Shown one piece after another: positions 26,821-35,550 of a stretch of DNA of 64,000 nt. The position numbers were made by a program, and so were the translations under genes. Source of the stretch: an uncultured Prevotellaceae bacterium (GTDB lineage: Bacteria; Bacteroidota; Bacteroidia; Bacteroidales; Bacteroidaceae); assembly GCA_900315075.1 (NCBI GenBank), contig OMXV01000034.1:1-64000 (forward strand), written 5' to 3'. The notes below the pieces were generated by a model, which worked only from the letters and a program-made list of their open reading frames with translations, was not told the DNA's origin and made no database searches. The number at the start of each line of letters is the position of its first letter. Positions within the stretch are counted from its first letter, which is position 1.

Positions 26821-27004
26821 CCATCTGCCAACTGATGACAACCACGAATTCCACCAATACCACGAATATTAACCATCTGCCAACTGATAACTGATGATAA
26901 CCACGAATTCCACCAATACCACGAATATTAACCATCTGCCAACTGATGACAACCACGAATTTCACCAATACCACGAATATTAACTGTGAACTGGTGATAA
27001 CCAC
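26818..27004 (+). repeat. Tandem repeat of about 52-60 bp, three copies
   Basis: Three nearly identical units containing CCATCTGCCAACTGATGA and CCACCAATACCACGAATATT follow the gene directly, with a truncated fourth. There are no unique spacers, so it is not a CRISPR array. The rest of the space up to 27478 holds a TTCGGAAAA array (27013-27060), CTCCTAA heptamers (about 27147-27178), one arm of the 68-bp inverted pair (27200-27267), and no gene. Confidence 0.75.
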
Positions 27005-27199
27005 GGATTATTCGGAAAATTCGGAAAATTCGGAAAATTCGGAATATTCGAATTATTCGGATTATTCGATTTTCACGAATAATGCACTAATAATGACTAT
27101 CTGTCGACAGGCGACTCCTTCTCAATGTATTCTACGGACATTAGACACTCCTAACTCCTAACTTCTAACTCCTAACTAAATAAAACTCCTAACTAAAAA

Positions 27200-27267
27200 T
27201 TAGCTTGTGTCCGCCAGGCACTCCCCTCCCATTACTAGGGGAGGGGTGCCCGTAGGGCGGGGTGGGG
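27200..27267 (+). repeat. 68-bp inverted repeat, left copy
   Basis: This 68-bp segment (starting TTAGCTTGTGTCCGCCAGGC) is repeated in inverse orientation at 31007-31074 with two differences. It has an internal hairpin around CTCCCCTCCC / GGGAGGGG. The two copies flank the activator-lptE-TPR-secG-tRNA block. Confidence 0.85.
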
Positions 27268-27438
27268 CTCCCAGAAAGAGAGCGTAGGTGTGGGTGGGGT
27301 GTGATTCGATGCGAGCAGCATCGTCTTTAATTCCTGAAAAATCATGGTCATTTATGGAGAACAACACCATTCGCGTGAATTCGTGCTATTCGTCACCAAT
27401 CTTCTCAATTGCTAATAATCCCAAAAATTCTGCCAAAA

Positions 27439-27471
27439 TTGCAGTTTTATCAAATAAAATATGTAATTTTG
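27439..27471 (+). promoter_or_regulatory. Candidate promoter of the sigma-54-type activator
   Basis: The -7 box TAATTTTG is at 27464-27471, with only a TTG at 27439-27441 as -33 element and 22-nt spacing. The box ends 7 bp before the ATG at 27479, so the transcript would begin at or almost at the start codon (leaderless or nearly so). Confidence 0.4.
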
Positions 27472-27478
27472 TCACCCA

Positions 27479-28720
27479 ATGAAAACAAACGACCTGCAAA
27501 ACATTAAAAACCGCTACAATATCGTGGGCAACTGCGATGCGCTCAACCGCGCCATCGACATTGCCCTGCAAGTAGCACGTACCGACCTGTCGGTGCTTAT
27601 CGTGGGCGAAAGTGGTGTGGGAAAGGAAATAATCCCACGCATGATTCACGACTATTCCACCCGTAAAGGTCAGAACTATTTCGCCGTTAACTGTGGAGCC
27701 ATTCCCGAGGGAACTATCGACAGTGAACTCTTCGGACATGAGAAAGGAGCGTTCACCGATGCCATCAGTGAGGGAAAAGGATACTTCGGCATTGCCGACA
27801 AAGGCACCATCTTCCTCGATGAAGTGGGGGAGCTGCCACTGGCCACCCAGGCGCGCCTGCTACGTGTGCTGGAGACCGGTGAATACATCCGTGTGGGTGG
27901 ACAGAAAATCATGAAGACCGACGTGCGAGTAGTGGCAGCAACCAATGTCAACATCCGTAAGGCCATCAGCGAGGGGCGCTTCCGTGAGGATCTCTACTAC
28001 CGACTCAACACCATCCCCATTCAGATGCCGCCACTCCGCGACCGCGGCAACGACATCCTGCTGCTCTTCCGTCTCTTTGCCATGCAGATAGCCGAGAAGT
28101 ACCGCCTGCCGCGTATCACCCTCAATGAGGATGCCCAGCAGAAGATGCTCAAATACAAATGGCCCGGCAATGTGCGCCAGCTGAAGAATATCACTGAGCA
28201 GATGTCAGTGCTGAGCGAGAAACGTGAAATCGACCTGGAAACCATCAGCCGGTTTATCCCCGATGACGACAATTCTACATTGCCAGCACCTATCGCCACT
28301 GCCACAGACAACCACTCATACGAGAAAGAACGAGAAGCTCTCTTCAAAGTGCTCTTCGACTTGCGGCAGAATGTATCAGACCTGCGCCGCGAACTCAATG
28401 GCCTGCGGAAGCAAATCGATGAGACCAACAGCATCACTTCGCAAGGTCAGGCATTGAGCCAACAATATGTCAACAATCTGGAGGCAACCCACCCCGAGCG
28501 AATAGAGTCGATACCTGCCGCCGAGGATGCCGTGGCAGAGGAAATCTCAGATACGGACTTCGAGCAGGAAAGCCTAAACCTCAACGAGCAGGAGCGACGA
28601 AATATCATCAAGGCGCTGGAGCGTAACCATGGCAACCGCAAAAAAACGGCACAGGAACTTGGAATCTCCGACCGTACACTCTATCGAAAAATCAATCTCT
28701 ATGGCCTGGCGAAAAATTAG
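27479..28720 (+). CDS. Sigma-54-interacting transcriptional activator (AAA+, Fis-type HTH)
   Basis: The 413-aa protein has an AAA+ activator domain (about 16-245) with Walker A GESGVGKE at 43-50, GAFTDA at 90-95 in place of the classical GAFTGA loop, Walker B IFLDEVGELP at 111-120, and a REDLYYRLNTIPI segment. A Fis-type helix-turn-helix closes the protein (about 370-410, KTAQELGISDRTLYRKI). There is no N-terminal receiver or sensory domain, so control would come from expression level or a partner. A coiled-coil-like stretch (about 285-320) joins the two parts. The lptE start lies inside its 3' end, indicating one transcript with lptE, the TPR protein and secG. Whether it truly works with sigma-54 is uncertain given the Gly-to-Asp change in the loop. 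Confidence 0.88.
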   Translation: MKTNDLQNIKNRYNIVGNCDALNRAIDIALQVARTDLSVLIVGESGVGKEIIPRMIHDYSTRKGQNYFAVNCGAIPEGTIDSELFGHEKGAFTDAISEGKGYFGIADKGTIFLDEVGELPLATQARLLRVLETGEYIRVGGQKIMKTDVRVVAATNVNIRKAISEGRFREDLYYRLNTIPIQMPPLRDRGNDILLLFRLFAMQIAEKYRLPRITLNEDAQQKMLKYKWPGNVRQLKNITEQMSVLSEKREIDLETISRFIPDDDNSTLPAPIATATDNHSYEKEREALFKVLFDLRQNVSDLRRELNGLRKQIDETNSITSQGQALSQQYVNNLEATHPERIESIPAAEDAVAEEISDTDFEQESLNLNEQERRNIIKALERNHGNRKKTAQELGISDRTLYRKINLYGLAKN

Positions 28721-29219
28721 CATCTCTATCATGACTGTGGCATTACTTTTGCTTGTCACATCATGTAGCGTCTCCTATAGTTTCAATGGCGCAAGCATCG
28801 ACTATAGTAAGACGAAGACCATCACCATCGCTGATTTCCCCATCCGTTCCAGCTATGTATGGGGCCCGATGCAAAATATCTTCAACAACGAACTGAAAGA
28901 TATCTTTGCCAACCACACACGCCTCACGCAGGTGAAACGCAACGGTGACCTGAAAATCGAGGGTGAAATCACGCAATACAACCAGCGCAACAAGAGTGTC
29001 TCCAGCGAGGGTTACTCCGCACAGACAGAGTTGTCGATGACCGTCAACGTGAGATTCACCAACAATGTGGATCACAACCAGGACTTCGAGAAACAATTCA
29101 CCTCTACCACCTCATACGAGTCAACACAGTCGCTCAACACCGTACAAGAGGAACTGGTGACACAGATGGTGAAAGAAATCACAGACCAAATATTCAACGC
29201 CACAGTGGCCAACTGGTAA
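28701..29219 (+). CDS. lptE: LptE-like LPS assembly lipoprotein
   Basis: The 172-aa product has a lipoprotein signal with a basic start (MAWRKIS) and lipobox LVTSC, Cys at residue 22. The mature part begins SVSYSFNGASIDYSKTKTI, the pattern of Bacteroidota LptE proteins, which plug and assist LptD in inserting lipopolysaccharide into the outer membrane. The start at 28701 overlaps the preceding gene by 20 bp; a start at 28731 is possible but gives an uncharged signal. Position between the activator and the TPR-secG pair matches the usual Bacteroidota arrangement from memory. Confidence 0.8.
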   Translation: MAWRKISISIMTVALLLLVTSCSVSYSFNGASIDYSKTKTITIADFPIRSSYVWGPMQNIFNNELKDIFANHTRLTQVKRNGDLKIEGEITQYNQRNKSVSSEGYSAQTELSMTVNVRFTNNVDHNQDFEKQFTSTTSYESTQSLNTVQEELVTQMVKEITDQIFNATVANW

Positions 29220-29229
29220 ACCACTCAAC

Positions 29230-29985
29230 ATGGACCTGACATACCTCATCAAGCATCCAGAGGCAATGAACAAAGAGACCCTCTATGATCTCCGTTCACT
29301 CACTGCCCGATACCCGTACTATCAGACAGCACGACTGCTGATGCTTCAGAACCTATACCTGCTGCATGAGTCGTCGTTCGACGATGAATTGCGACGGGCG
29401 GCTATCTATATCACAGACCGTAAGGTGCTCTTCAACCTGGTGGAAGCCTCGCACTATCAACTGCGTGCCAATCGTGATAACGACACTGCGAATGTTGCCG
29501 AGGGAGACCGCACACTGTCACTGATTGACCAATTCCTCAGCAACGTGCCCGATCAAGAGCATGGGCGCAAGGAAAGAGGGCGACGACCCACAGCCGCTGA
29601 TGCCACTGTCGATTATGCCGCCTACCTGCTCGAGCAGGATTCTGCTGAAGATAATCAAACCACAGGGGCAACACCTGAAATGAGAGGACAAAACCTCATC
29701 GACAATTTCATCGAAAAAGATGAACAACGTATTCAGTTGCAGGAAGAACCGGAATATGTGCCACAATTAACAGATGAAAGTGCAAAAACAGGCGAAGAGA
29801 GCTATTTTACCGAGACTTTGGCACGAATTTACATCAAACAAGGGCGATATTCCAAGGCTTTGGAAATTATTAAGCGTATAAATTTGAATTATCCAAAAAA
29901 AAGTGTTTACTTTGCAGACCAAATTCGTTTTTTGGAGAAATTGATAAAAAATGCCGACAAAGCGAAACAAGAAAATAAACAATAA
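29230..29985 (+). CDS. TPR-like protein of the lptE-secG cluster
   Basis: The 251-aa protein has no signal peptide. It is helical, with an N-terminal part (MDLTYLIKHPEAMNKETLYDL at the start, then repeated helical pairs such as YPYYQTARLLMLQNLYLL) and one clear tetratricopeptide-like unit near the C-terminus (residues about 198-235, ETLARIYIKQGRYSKALEI). Its middle is acidic and probably disordered. It starts 10 bp after lptE and ends 11 bp before secG, so it is co-transcribed with them. Function unknown; a scaffolding role is only suggested by the fold. Confidence 0.75.
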   Translation: MDLTYLIKHPEAMNKETLYDLRSLTARYPYYQTARLLMLQNLYLLHESSFDDELRRAAIYITDRKVLFNLVEASHYQLRANRDNDTANVAEGDRTLSLIDQFLSNVPDQEHGRKERGRRPTAADATVDYAAYLLEQDSAEDNQTTGATPEMRGQNLIDNFIEKDEQRIQLQEEPEYVPQLTDESAKTGEESYFTETLARIYIKQGRYSKALEIIKRINLNYPKKSVYFADQIRFLEKLIKNADKAKQENKQ

Positions 29986-29996
29986 ATAATAATAAA

Positions 29997-30392
29997 ATGT
30001 ATCTACTATTTGTAATTCTCATTGTCATTGCATCATTGCTGATGATTGGCATCGTATTGATTCAAGAATCCAAGGGTGGCGGTCTGTCATCCAATTTCTC
30101 ATCCTCAAATCAGGTATTAGGCGTTCGCAAAACCACTGATTTCATTGAAAAAGCTACATGGGGACTGGCTATCGCTATGGTAGTGCTCAGCATTTTCTGT
30201 GCCGCTGTGAAACCTGATGGTGGAGTTACGAAAAGTGCTGCAGAAACAGAACAGTCTGCTCCAGCAAGCACTCCTAACTTCGGTGTTCCTGCTCCTGCAC
30301 AAGAGCAAGGCAAGGCTGCTCCTGCTGCCAACGCTGCCGAGACTCCTGTCACACCACCTGCAGGAAAGACTACAACAGAGGGTGGCGAATAA
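29997..30392 (+). CDS. secG: Preprotein translocase subunit SecG
   Basis: This 131-aa inner-membrane protein has two hydrophobic helices (about residues 1-22 and 52-72) separated by a Gly/Ser-rich cytoplasmic loop containing QESKGGGLSSNFSSSNQ, the hallmark of SecG. The C-terminal 50 residues are Ala/Pro/Glu-rich and disordered, a common extension in Bacteroidota. It aids SecYEG-SecA export. Last protein gene of the cluster; tRNA-His follows with its own promoter. Confidence 0.9.
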   Translation: MYLLFVILIVIASLLMIGIVLIQESKGGGLSSNFSSSNQVLGVRKTTDFIEKATWGLAIAMVVLSIFCAAVKPDGGVTKSAAETEQSAPASTPNFGVPAPAQEQGKAAPAANAAETPVTPPAGKTTTEGGE

Positions 30393-30418
30393 CTGTTTTG
30401 AAAAAAACAACCTGAAAA

Positions 30419-30450
30419 TTTGGTGATTTAAAATAAATCACTTACCTTTG
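30419..30450 (+). promoter_or_regulatory. Promoter of tRNA-His
   Basis: TTTG at 30419-30422, a 20-nt spacer and TACCTTTG at 30443-30450 form a good Bacteroidota promoter about 30 bp upstream of the tRNA. Confidence 0.6.
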
Positions 30451-30480
30451 CAACCGCTTTCAAACAAAAGCGGCAGCATG

Positions 30481-30557
30481 GTGCCCGTAGTTCAGTTGGT
30501 TAGAGCGTCAGATTGTGGTTCTGAATGTCGGGGGTTCGAGTCCCCCCGGGCACACCA
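30481..30557 (+). tRNA. tRNA-His (anticodon GTG)
   Basis: The 77-nt sequence folds as a cloverleaf: acceptor stem GTGCCCG / CGGGCAC, D-loop with AGTTGGTT, anticodon loop with GTG between CAGA and TCTG arms, T-arm GGGGG-TTCGAGT-CCCCC, and an encoded CCA end. A G precedes the 5' end at 30480, as expected for G-1 of tRNA-His, but position 73 is A rather than the C that usually pairs with it. A perfect terminator hairpin follows at once. Confidence 0.95.
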
Positions 30558-30559
30558 AA

Positions 30560-30597
30560 AATCCCAAATACTTCTCATCAAGTATTTGGGATTTTTT
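30560..30597 (+). terminator. Intrinsic terminator after tRNA-His
   Basis: A perfect 14-bp stem (30560-30573 with 30580-30593), a 6-nt loop and a T run to 30597 follow the tRNA immediately. Confidence 0.85.
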
Positions 30598-31385
30598 GTG
30601 TTAATGCCGCAAAATGTCTGACAAAGACTGAAAGACCACAGACGGGGGTGAAAGCCCCTGGGAATGGAAGTAATAAATAGACATTAGGACCCCCGAAGGG
30701 GTGACAGAATAAGATAAGATTTAATATCTACGGAGGAAAGGAGTAAGAGGAGGAATTAGACAATAGACACGTAAGTGTCTTCGTCCTATAAGTCCTTTGA
30801 GTCCGTAGAATAAAACATTGAGAAGGAGTCGCCTGTCGGCGAGAAATCTATCAAATCTAGCACAAGTTATTAGTGGTAAGAGGTGAGGGGTGAGAGGAAT
30901 CTCAGGGGTAAGAGGTGGGAGGTGAGAGGTGAGAGATTACCACTACTGCTCTCTGTTCGGGCTCCACGGTGGGTGACCATCGATATCGCAGGGAGGTTGT
31001 GAAAAACCCCACCCCGCCCTGCGGGCACCCCTCCCCTGGTAATGGGAGGGGAGTGCCTGGCGGACACAAGCTAACACAAGAGGGTGTAGTCAAATGGAGA
31101 GCAGATTGGTCTCAACAAGGTGGAGAAACGCAACAAGGTGGAGAGTAGAATGGTCGTCACCAAGTGAGCGGAGCGAACATAAACAATCGCAACTGTGTTG
31201 CGTAAACAATCACCCCGACCTTTTGAATGGTCGGGTACCTTAGTGAAAGAGCGACAGGCGGAGCGGTTGAGCCCCATCCCGATGTCGGGAGGGGGACGGG
31301 GGGGGGTAGGTACCCCGCCTTAGGATAAGGAGGGGGGCGGGGAGGTTGTGAAAATGCCTTAGGATAAGGGAAGGTTGTGAAAAAC
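30598..31385. repeat. Gene-free repeat-rich region
   Basis: I see no gene in these 788 bp. Contents: G-rich GAGGTGA-type heptamers ending GAGATTACCAC (about 30870-30950), the right copy of the 68-bp inverted pair (31007-31074), three copies of a GGTTGTGAAAA motif (near 30995, 31345 and 31373), and two CCTTAGGATAAGG palindromes (near 31318 and 31355). Short open frames here consist of repeat sequence. Confidence 0.6.
31007..31074 (-). repeat. 68-bp inverted repeat, right copy
   Basis: Reverse-complement partner of 27200-27267, matching at 66 of 68 positions by direct comparison. Lies in gene-free DNA between tRNA-His and the CotH-like gene. Confidence 0.85.
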
Positions 31386-32651
31386 CTATAGCATGTCAAG
31401 GCTTTGTTTGAGCCATTGCATACGCTGCTCAATCCATGACTTGAGTTCCTCGGCTTCTTTGGCGTACTGTGTTTCAACTTTTGTGGATGAAGACGAATAG
31501 TCACAGAGTTGTCCCCATCGTCTGTTTTCCAGTACGATGTTTTGGCTTAGGTAGCTGCTCATCATGTCGATGTGATGGTATATCATTTCACGATGGGAGA
31601 AGTAGTCGTTGAAACGTTGTTTTACGATGTCCACAAAGGCAGGGTCTTGAAACAGCCGTTGATACCATGGCGTGTTTTTGATGTAAAATCCCTCAGGGTC
31701 GTTGATGACCTTTTTGTTTTCATACTGATAGTTGCCAAATGCCATGTCGAAGTCCCATACAGGGCCCATGAGAATTTTGCCGCCTTTATGACCATGCATG
31801 AAACAGCTGGTATAGAAGATGGCGTCGCTGTTCTTCGCTATTTCGTTGATGAGATACCATTCCACAAAAGAAGTTACATCAAAGTATTTTCTATAGCCAT
31901 AAATACTGTCGGTGAAGTTTTCTGCAAAAAGTGCGTCCTCAGCCGTTTGAAGCCATTGGCTGATTTCGTGCCAGGTGTCGTCGCCCTCGTTCACCTCTGG
32001 ATAATGTATGTTGATAGGGTGGGCGTTTCGTGTGGTGTGGAATGTGATATCGTGATAGCGTGCTTTTGCATCAAATTCCAATAAGATGCCATCGGTGCCA
32101 TAGTTGTCGATGCAGGATTCAGGTAGTGTGCTGACTTGGTAGATGCCTAGATAGGAACCGTTTATCACCAAGTTGGCAAACCGGCTGTCGGGAGTGAAGT
32201 CCATCATGCTCATTTCCCGGCTCATATACAGAGCTACCTCGTTGCGCAGCAGTGTCTGGTCATGGTAGTTGGCTAATAATGCCCAACTATTTCCACTGTC
32301 CATACCCATGAGGCAGCATGGGCCAGATGTTTGGATGGTATATGGTCGTTTGGGAAGAATCCATGTGGAATTGCCTCGGCCTTTGATTTTCATTTCGCCG
32401 ATGGTGTCGGCCTGGTCTGCCGTCTCGGTGATGGAAAACTGTGTGGGGCTGATCCAGCTTCTCTCTATCTCGGTGTTGTTGGGAGTGGTGATAGTAAACC
32501 TTGCCATGCCTGTGTGAGGTAGTTCATCGGCACTGATTTCATAAGGATCATCCTCGCAGCAGACCAACAGCGTGGCCAACAATAGATAAATGGCATAGAT
32601 GGCGAGGGTGTGATGCCTGAAACGACAAGGGGTGGGGGCTATGTGCAGCAT
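31386..32651 (-). CDS. CotH-kinase-like lipoprotein
   Basis: The 421-aa protein resembles the CotH family, named after a spore-coat protein kinase but widespread as exported proteins in Bacteroidota. A hydrophobic N-terminus (about residues 13-31) ends LLVCCED, a plausible lipobox. Family features include IKGRGNSTWILPKRPYTI, SWALLANYHDQTLLRNEVAL and the metal-site-like GPVWDFDMAFGN (about residue 300). It directly follows the DUF2490 gene with no spacer, as last gene of a four-gene leftward operon. Substrate unknown; kinase activity on this homologue is not established. Confidence 0.85.
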   Translation of the reverse strand: MLHIAPTPCRFRHHTLAIYAIYLLLATLLVCCEDDPYEISADELPHTGMARFTITTPNNTEIERSWISPTQFSITETADQADTIGEMKIKGRGNSTWILPKRPYTIQTSGPCCLMGMDSGNSWALLANYHDQTLLRNEVALYMSREMSMMDFTPDSRFANLVINGSYLGIYQVSTLPESCIDNYGTDGILLEFDAKARYHDITFHTTRNAHPINIHYPEVNEGDDTWHEISQWLQTAEDALFAENFTDSIYGYRKYFDVTSFVEWYLINEIAKNSDAIFYTSCFMHGHKGGKILMGPVWDFDMAFGNYQYENKKVINDPEGFYIKNTPWYQRLFQDPAFVDIVKQRFNDYFSHREMIYHHIDMMSSYLSQNIVLENRRWGQLCDYSSSSTKVETQYAKEAEELKSWIEQRMQWLKQSLDML

Positions 32652-33419
32652 TTAGAATTTCATTTTGTATTCAAGGCAGATGGTGTGGGTGTCGGCCTTG
32701 CCATTGTTGCGATGCTGGTAGCGATAGTATGTATCGAGTGTATGTCCTTTTTGCAGTTTCCATTCCATTCCTGCCGAACAGCGTATCTTGCTAAGTTCCC
32801 AATCGTTGTAGATTTCTGCAGAGAGATGTGGGGTGCCAGCAAAATGCTTGATTTTGTAGTCGGCTGAGAGCCGGCTTCTTAATACATTTTTTGTTTTCGA
32901 GGGATAGAGGTGAACAGCGTCGTCGCTTTTATCGTAGCAGTAATTGTAGCGACCTTCCACTATTTGCTCTGGCCGGTAGGTATATTGCCATCGTTCACGT
33001 AGCGAAAGTTTGAGATGGCTGATTTTCCAGGTCGCGGTGAGTGAGAGATGTGTGCGGTGGCGTACACCCCAGTATATTCTGCGGTTTTTGGGGTCGCCTA
33101 CCTCGGCAAGTCCTTTCAAAACATCACGGTCGTTCTCCTTATAATGTGAAATGCGGCGGTTGTGGTCGTAGATGAATGTATAGCCGCATGATGCCTTGAG
33201 CCAGGGGAGAATTTTGTAGTCGATGTCGATGCCTGCAGATAGTCGTTCCACGTCGCCTAAACCGTCACGTGTGCGTGCCTCAAGGGTAAGGCCGACATTC
33301 ATGTGATTGTTTACCTTTGTGGTGCCCTCTACCGAGAATTGGGTGCCAAAGTTATCTTTTTGGGCAAACGAAATAAGTGGCATGAGGGCCGACACGAAGC
33401 AAAGCATCCATTTTCTCAT
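32652..33419 (-). CDS. DUF2490-type outer-membrane protein
   Basis: The 255-aa protein has a signal peptide (residues 1-19, ending LISFAQ) and then alternating beta strands with aromatic girdles, for example LKLSLRERWQYTYRP, ending with aromatic K-F at the C-terminus (LEYKMKF), as outer-membrane barrels do. This fits DUF2490, a predicted barrel family of unknown function. It starts 17 bp downstream of the flippase-like gene and abuts the CotH-like gene. Confidence 0.75.
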   Translation of the reverse strand: MRKWMLCFVSALMPLISFAQKDNFGTQFSVEGTTKVNNHMNVGLTLEARTRDGLGDVERLSAGIDIDYKILPWLKASCGYTFIYDHNRRISHYKENDRDVLKGLAEVGDPKNRRIYWGVRHRTHLSLTATWKISHLKLSLRERWQYTYRPEQIVEGRYNYCYDKSDDAVHLYPSKTKNVLRSRLSADYKIKHFAGTPHLSAEIYNDWELSKIRCSAGMEWKLQKGHTLDTYYRYQHRNNGKADTHTICLEYKMKF

Positions 33420-33436
33420 GTTTTCTCCTTGTCAGT

Positions 33437-34465
33437 CTATTCAAGTTTCTCCTTGTCGGTCCGCTCCATTTTGATAAGTGCAAGACCAATGGCCGTCCAG
33501 ACCAATTCGCGCAATCGGATAATGAGGGCCACAAACACACCGTCGCTGGCAGTGAGTGCCAATCCCTTGGCCGACATAAGGAAACCACCCTCACGACCGC
33601 CCAACTGCAAGGGGATAAAGAAAAGCAGGTTGGCGAAAAGTGATGTGAACGCTAAGATAAGGATGCAGTCGATATAATTGGCTGAAGGGTTGATGACGCG
33701 CAACACAAAATAAATCTCCAAGGCGGAGCAGATGCGGCACGACAGTTCTGATAGCACGGCACTGATGAAGTGCTTAGGATTTTGGTCGTTGAGTTCAGCT
33801 ATCTGGTGGTCGATTTTGTCGAGTTGCTCTTTATGCCCTTCGATGAAGCGTTTGGCCCATTTTTTCACAAAGGGAATATGTCCTAAGAGATTCATGGCGC
33901 GCACAGCAAGACCTTTGCGGTAGCCCACGATGAAAAACCACAGTCCGAGCAAGCAGAAAATGGTGGCTGCCCCCAACATAATCGCCATGCCGGCACTTAG
34001 TGGATGCCCCTCGACCAGCAACACATGGAATATCAGGTATAGGATGATGGAGATGAGCCAGAACCAGAAATGGCTGAAGATATGTGTCATGGCAAAGAGG
34101 ATGACCGACGACGATGCCCGCTCGGTGCCAATCTTGGGACTTAGCGACATGATGCGGTAGGGCTCGCCACCCATCAGTCCTCCTGGTGTGGCATAGTTGA
34201 GCGCAAATCCCGACACGGTAATCTTATACAACCACCAGAAGTTCACGCTTTTGGCTTCTTCTTTGGTCAGTCCGCTGCGGATGATGATATACCAGGTGGT
34301 AGTGTTGAAGATATAGAGGAAGAGCCATAGGGCTATAACGGCCAAAAACCAGTAGCCAGCATGGCAGATGCCCTGCCACACCTCCTTGAAGTCCAGTTGC
34401 CATACCATGATGACAAGGACCACCAAACCGAAAATCAGGAAGCCGTTCTGATATTTTTTCTTCAT
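33437..34465 (-). CDS. Flippase-like membrane protein (LPG synthase TM-region family)
   Basis: The 342-aa inner-membrane protein has about eight hydrophobic helices and matches the lysylphosphatidylglycerol synthase transmembrane/UPF0104 family, thought to flip lipid-linked molecules. Typical are [15 protein letters not shown] (about 112-126) and the [20 protein letters not shown] stretch near 300. There is no MprF-type synthase domain. Its start overlaps the stop of the PdxA-like gene by 4 bp (ATGA), so translation is probably coupled. Confidence 0.82.
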   Translation of the reverse strand: MKKKYQNGFLIFGLVVLVIMVWQLDFKEVWQGICHAGYWFLAVIALWLFLYIFNTTTWYIIIRSGLTKEEAKSVNFWWLYKITVSGFALNYATPGGLMGGEPYRIMSLSPKIGTERASSSVILFAMTHIFSHFWFWLISIILYLIFHVLLVEGHPLSAGMAIMLGAATIFCLLGLWFFIVGYRKGLAVRAMNLLGHIPFVKKWAKRFIEGHKEQLDKIDHQIAELNDQNPKHFISAVLSELSCRICSALEIYFVLRVINPSANYIDCILILAFTSLFANLLFFIPLQLGGREGGFLMSAKGLALTASDGVFVALIIRLRELVWTAIGLALIKMERTDKEKLE

Positions 34466-35550
34466 TGCATCTGCTCGTGTTTCTTGGGAATGGCAAAGCG
34501 AACCTTCTCGCTCTCATCACGTTTTTCATGGTAGAGTTTTTTGAGAGGGTTGGCCAGCGGCTCATCGTAGTTGATGCGGTTGCGATAGGTGTCGATGGCC
34601 AAGTAGATGGCTTGCCGGAGGTCGTTTTCATCGGCAACACCTTTGCCTGCCATATCGAAACCTGGACCGCTGAAAGGTGCCGTGGCGATGATGGGCAAAC
34701 CGGTGAGGATGCTTATGCTGTCTTCTTGGGAGAGCAGTCGGAAGGGGGTCATCGCCTGGTCGTAGTGAATAGCCAGTGTACCGTCGAACTGTCTGTAGAA
34801 CCCTTGACTGAAATATTCGTCGGCGACGTATGGTCCATAGACGCCAAGGCTTGCTTCGTGAAGTTCTTCGATAGCAGGCTTGAGGATAGTATCTTCTTCT
34901 TCGGAGGCTTTCGGGTTGACTTGCAGCAGGGCAAGGCGGGGATTGGACAGACGGAAGTCGCGGCGCAGACTTTCGATGAAGGTTTTGGCACGGTCAACAA
35001 TCAATTCTTTGTTCAATGCCTGAAGTGCTTCGGCTAAGGGCATATCGTCTGTTGCTGATGCGATGCGGAAACCTTCATTTACATAGATGTGTAGGGCATT
35101 GCCTTCAGAGGAGGAATTGCCCTCAATGAATTGTGTCTGACTTACAAAAGCGTCGGTGTCGCCCAAGCTTTCTTCGGGGTTGACGGGAGCAGTCACCAAT
35201 ACATCATAGAGTCCACGGTCGAAATCGGTCATGGCACGAAGCAAGGCTTTGCTGGCGGCCTGTGCCGATTGCTTTGTTGGCGTGCCTAGATCGACTTTCA
35301 CTTCTTCGTCGAAGGTGGTGAGCATATTCACTTTGTTTTCCTGAGCGTCTTCGGCTTTGCTGATGATGGTAAAATTGGCCTGAATGCCGAGGCTTTTGCG
35401 ATGGTAGGCGGCAATTTTGGGTGAACCATAGATGATGGGGATACACAATTCAAGCATCGTCGGGTCGGAGAATGTTTTAAATATAGTCTCGTATCCTATA
35501 CCGTTGGTGTCGCCGTGGGTGATGGCGACTCGTATTTTCTTTTCTTCCAT
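34462..35550 (-). CDS. PdxA-like protein lacking the metal-binding histidines
   Basis: The 362-aa protein aligns along its length with 4-hydroxythreonine-4-phosphate dehydrogenase (PdxA, vitamin B6 synthesis): [12 protein letters not shown] at the start, VLVTAPVN, and FDMAGKG near residue 295. However, the three metal ligands of PdxA are changed. The GHTE motif reads SQTQ, the (T/G)HxP motif reads DDMP, and YHDQG reads HYDQA. The substrate loop HGTA reads SGPG. Each site aligns without gaps to my recollection of Bacteroides and E. coli PdxA. It heads an operon with a flippase, a DUF2490 barrel and a CotH-like lipoprotein, not with pyridoxal genes. It may be a new dehydrogenase, a pseudoenzyme, or a diverged PdxA; I therefore leave the symbol blank. 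Confidence 0.8.
   Translation of the reverse strand: MEEKKIRVAITHGDTNGIGYETIFKTFSDPTMLELCIPIIYGSPKIAAYHRKSLGIQANFTIISKAEDAQENKVNMLTTFDEEVKVDLGTPTKQSAQAASKALLRAMTDFDRGLYDVLVTAPVNPEESLGDTDAFVSQTQFIEGNSSSEGNALHIYVNEGFRIASATDDMPLAEALQALNKELIVDRAKTFIESLRRDFRLSNPRLALLQVNPKASEEEDTILKPAIEELHEASLGVYGPYVADEYFSQGFYRQFDGTLAIHYDQAMTPFRLLSQEDSISILTGLPIIATAPFSGPGFDMAGKGVADENDLRQAIYLAIDTYRNRINYDEPLANPLKKLYHEKRDESEKVRFAIPKKHEQMQ

Noticed and set aside
26818-27004. Possible CRISPR array
   Set aside because: The units are contiguous tandem repeats of 52-60 bp without unique spacers, and no cas genes are present.
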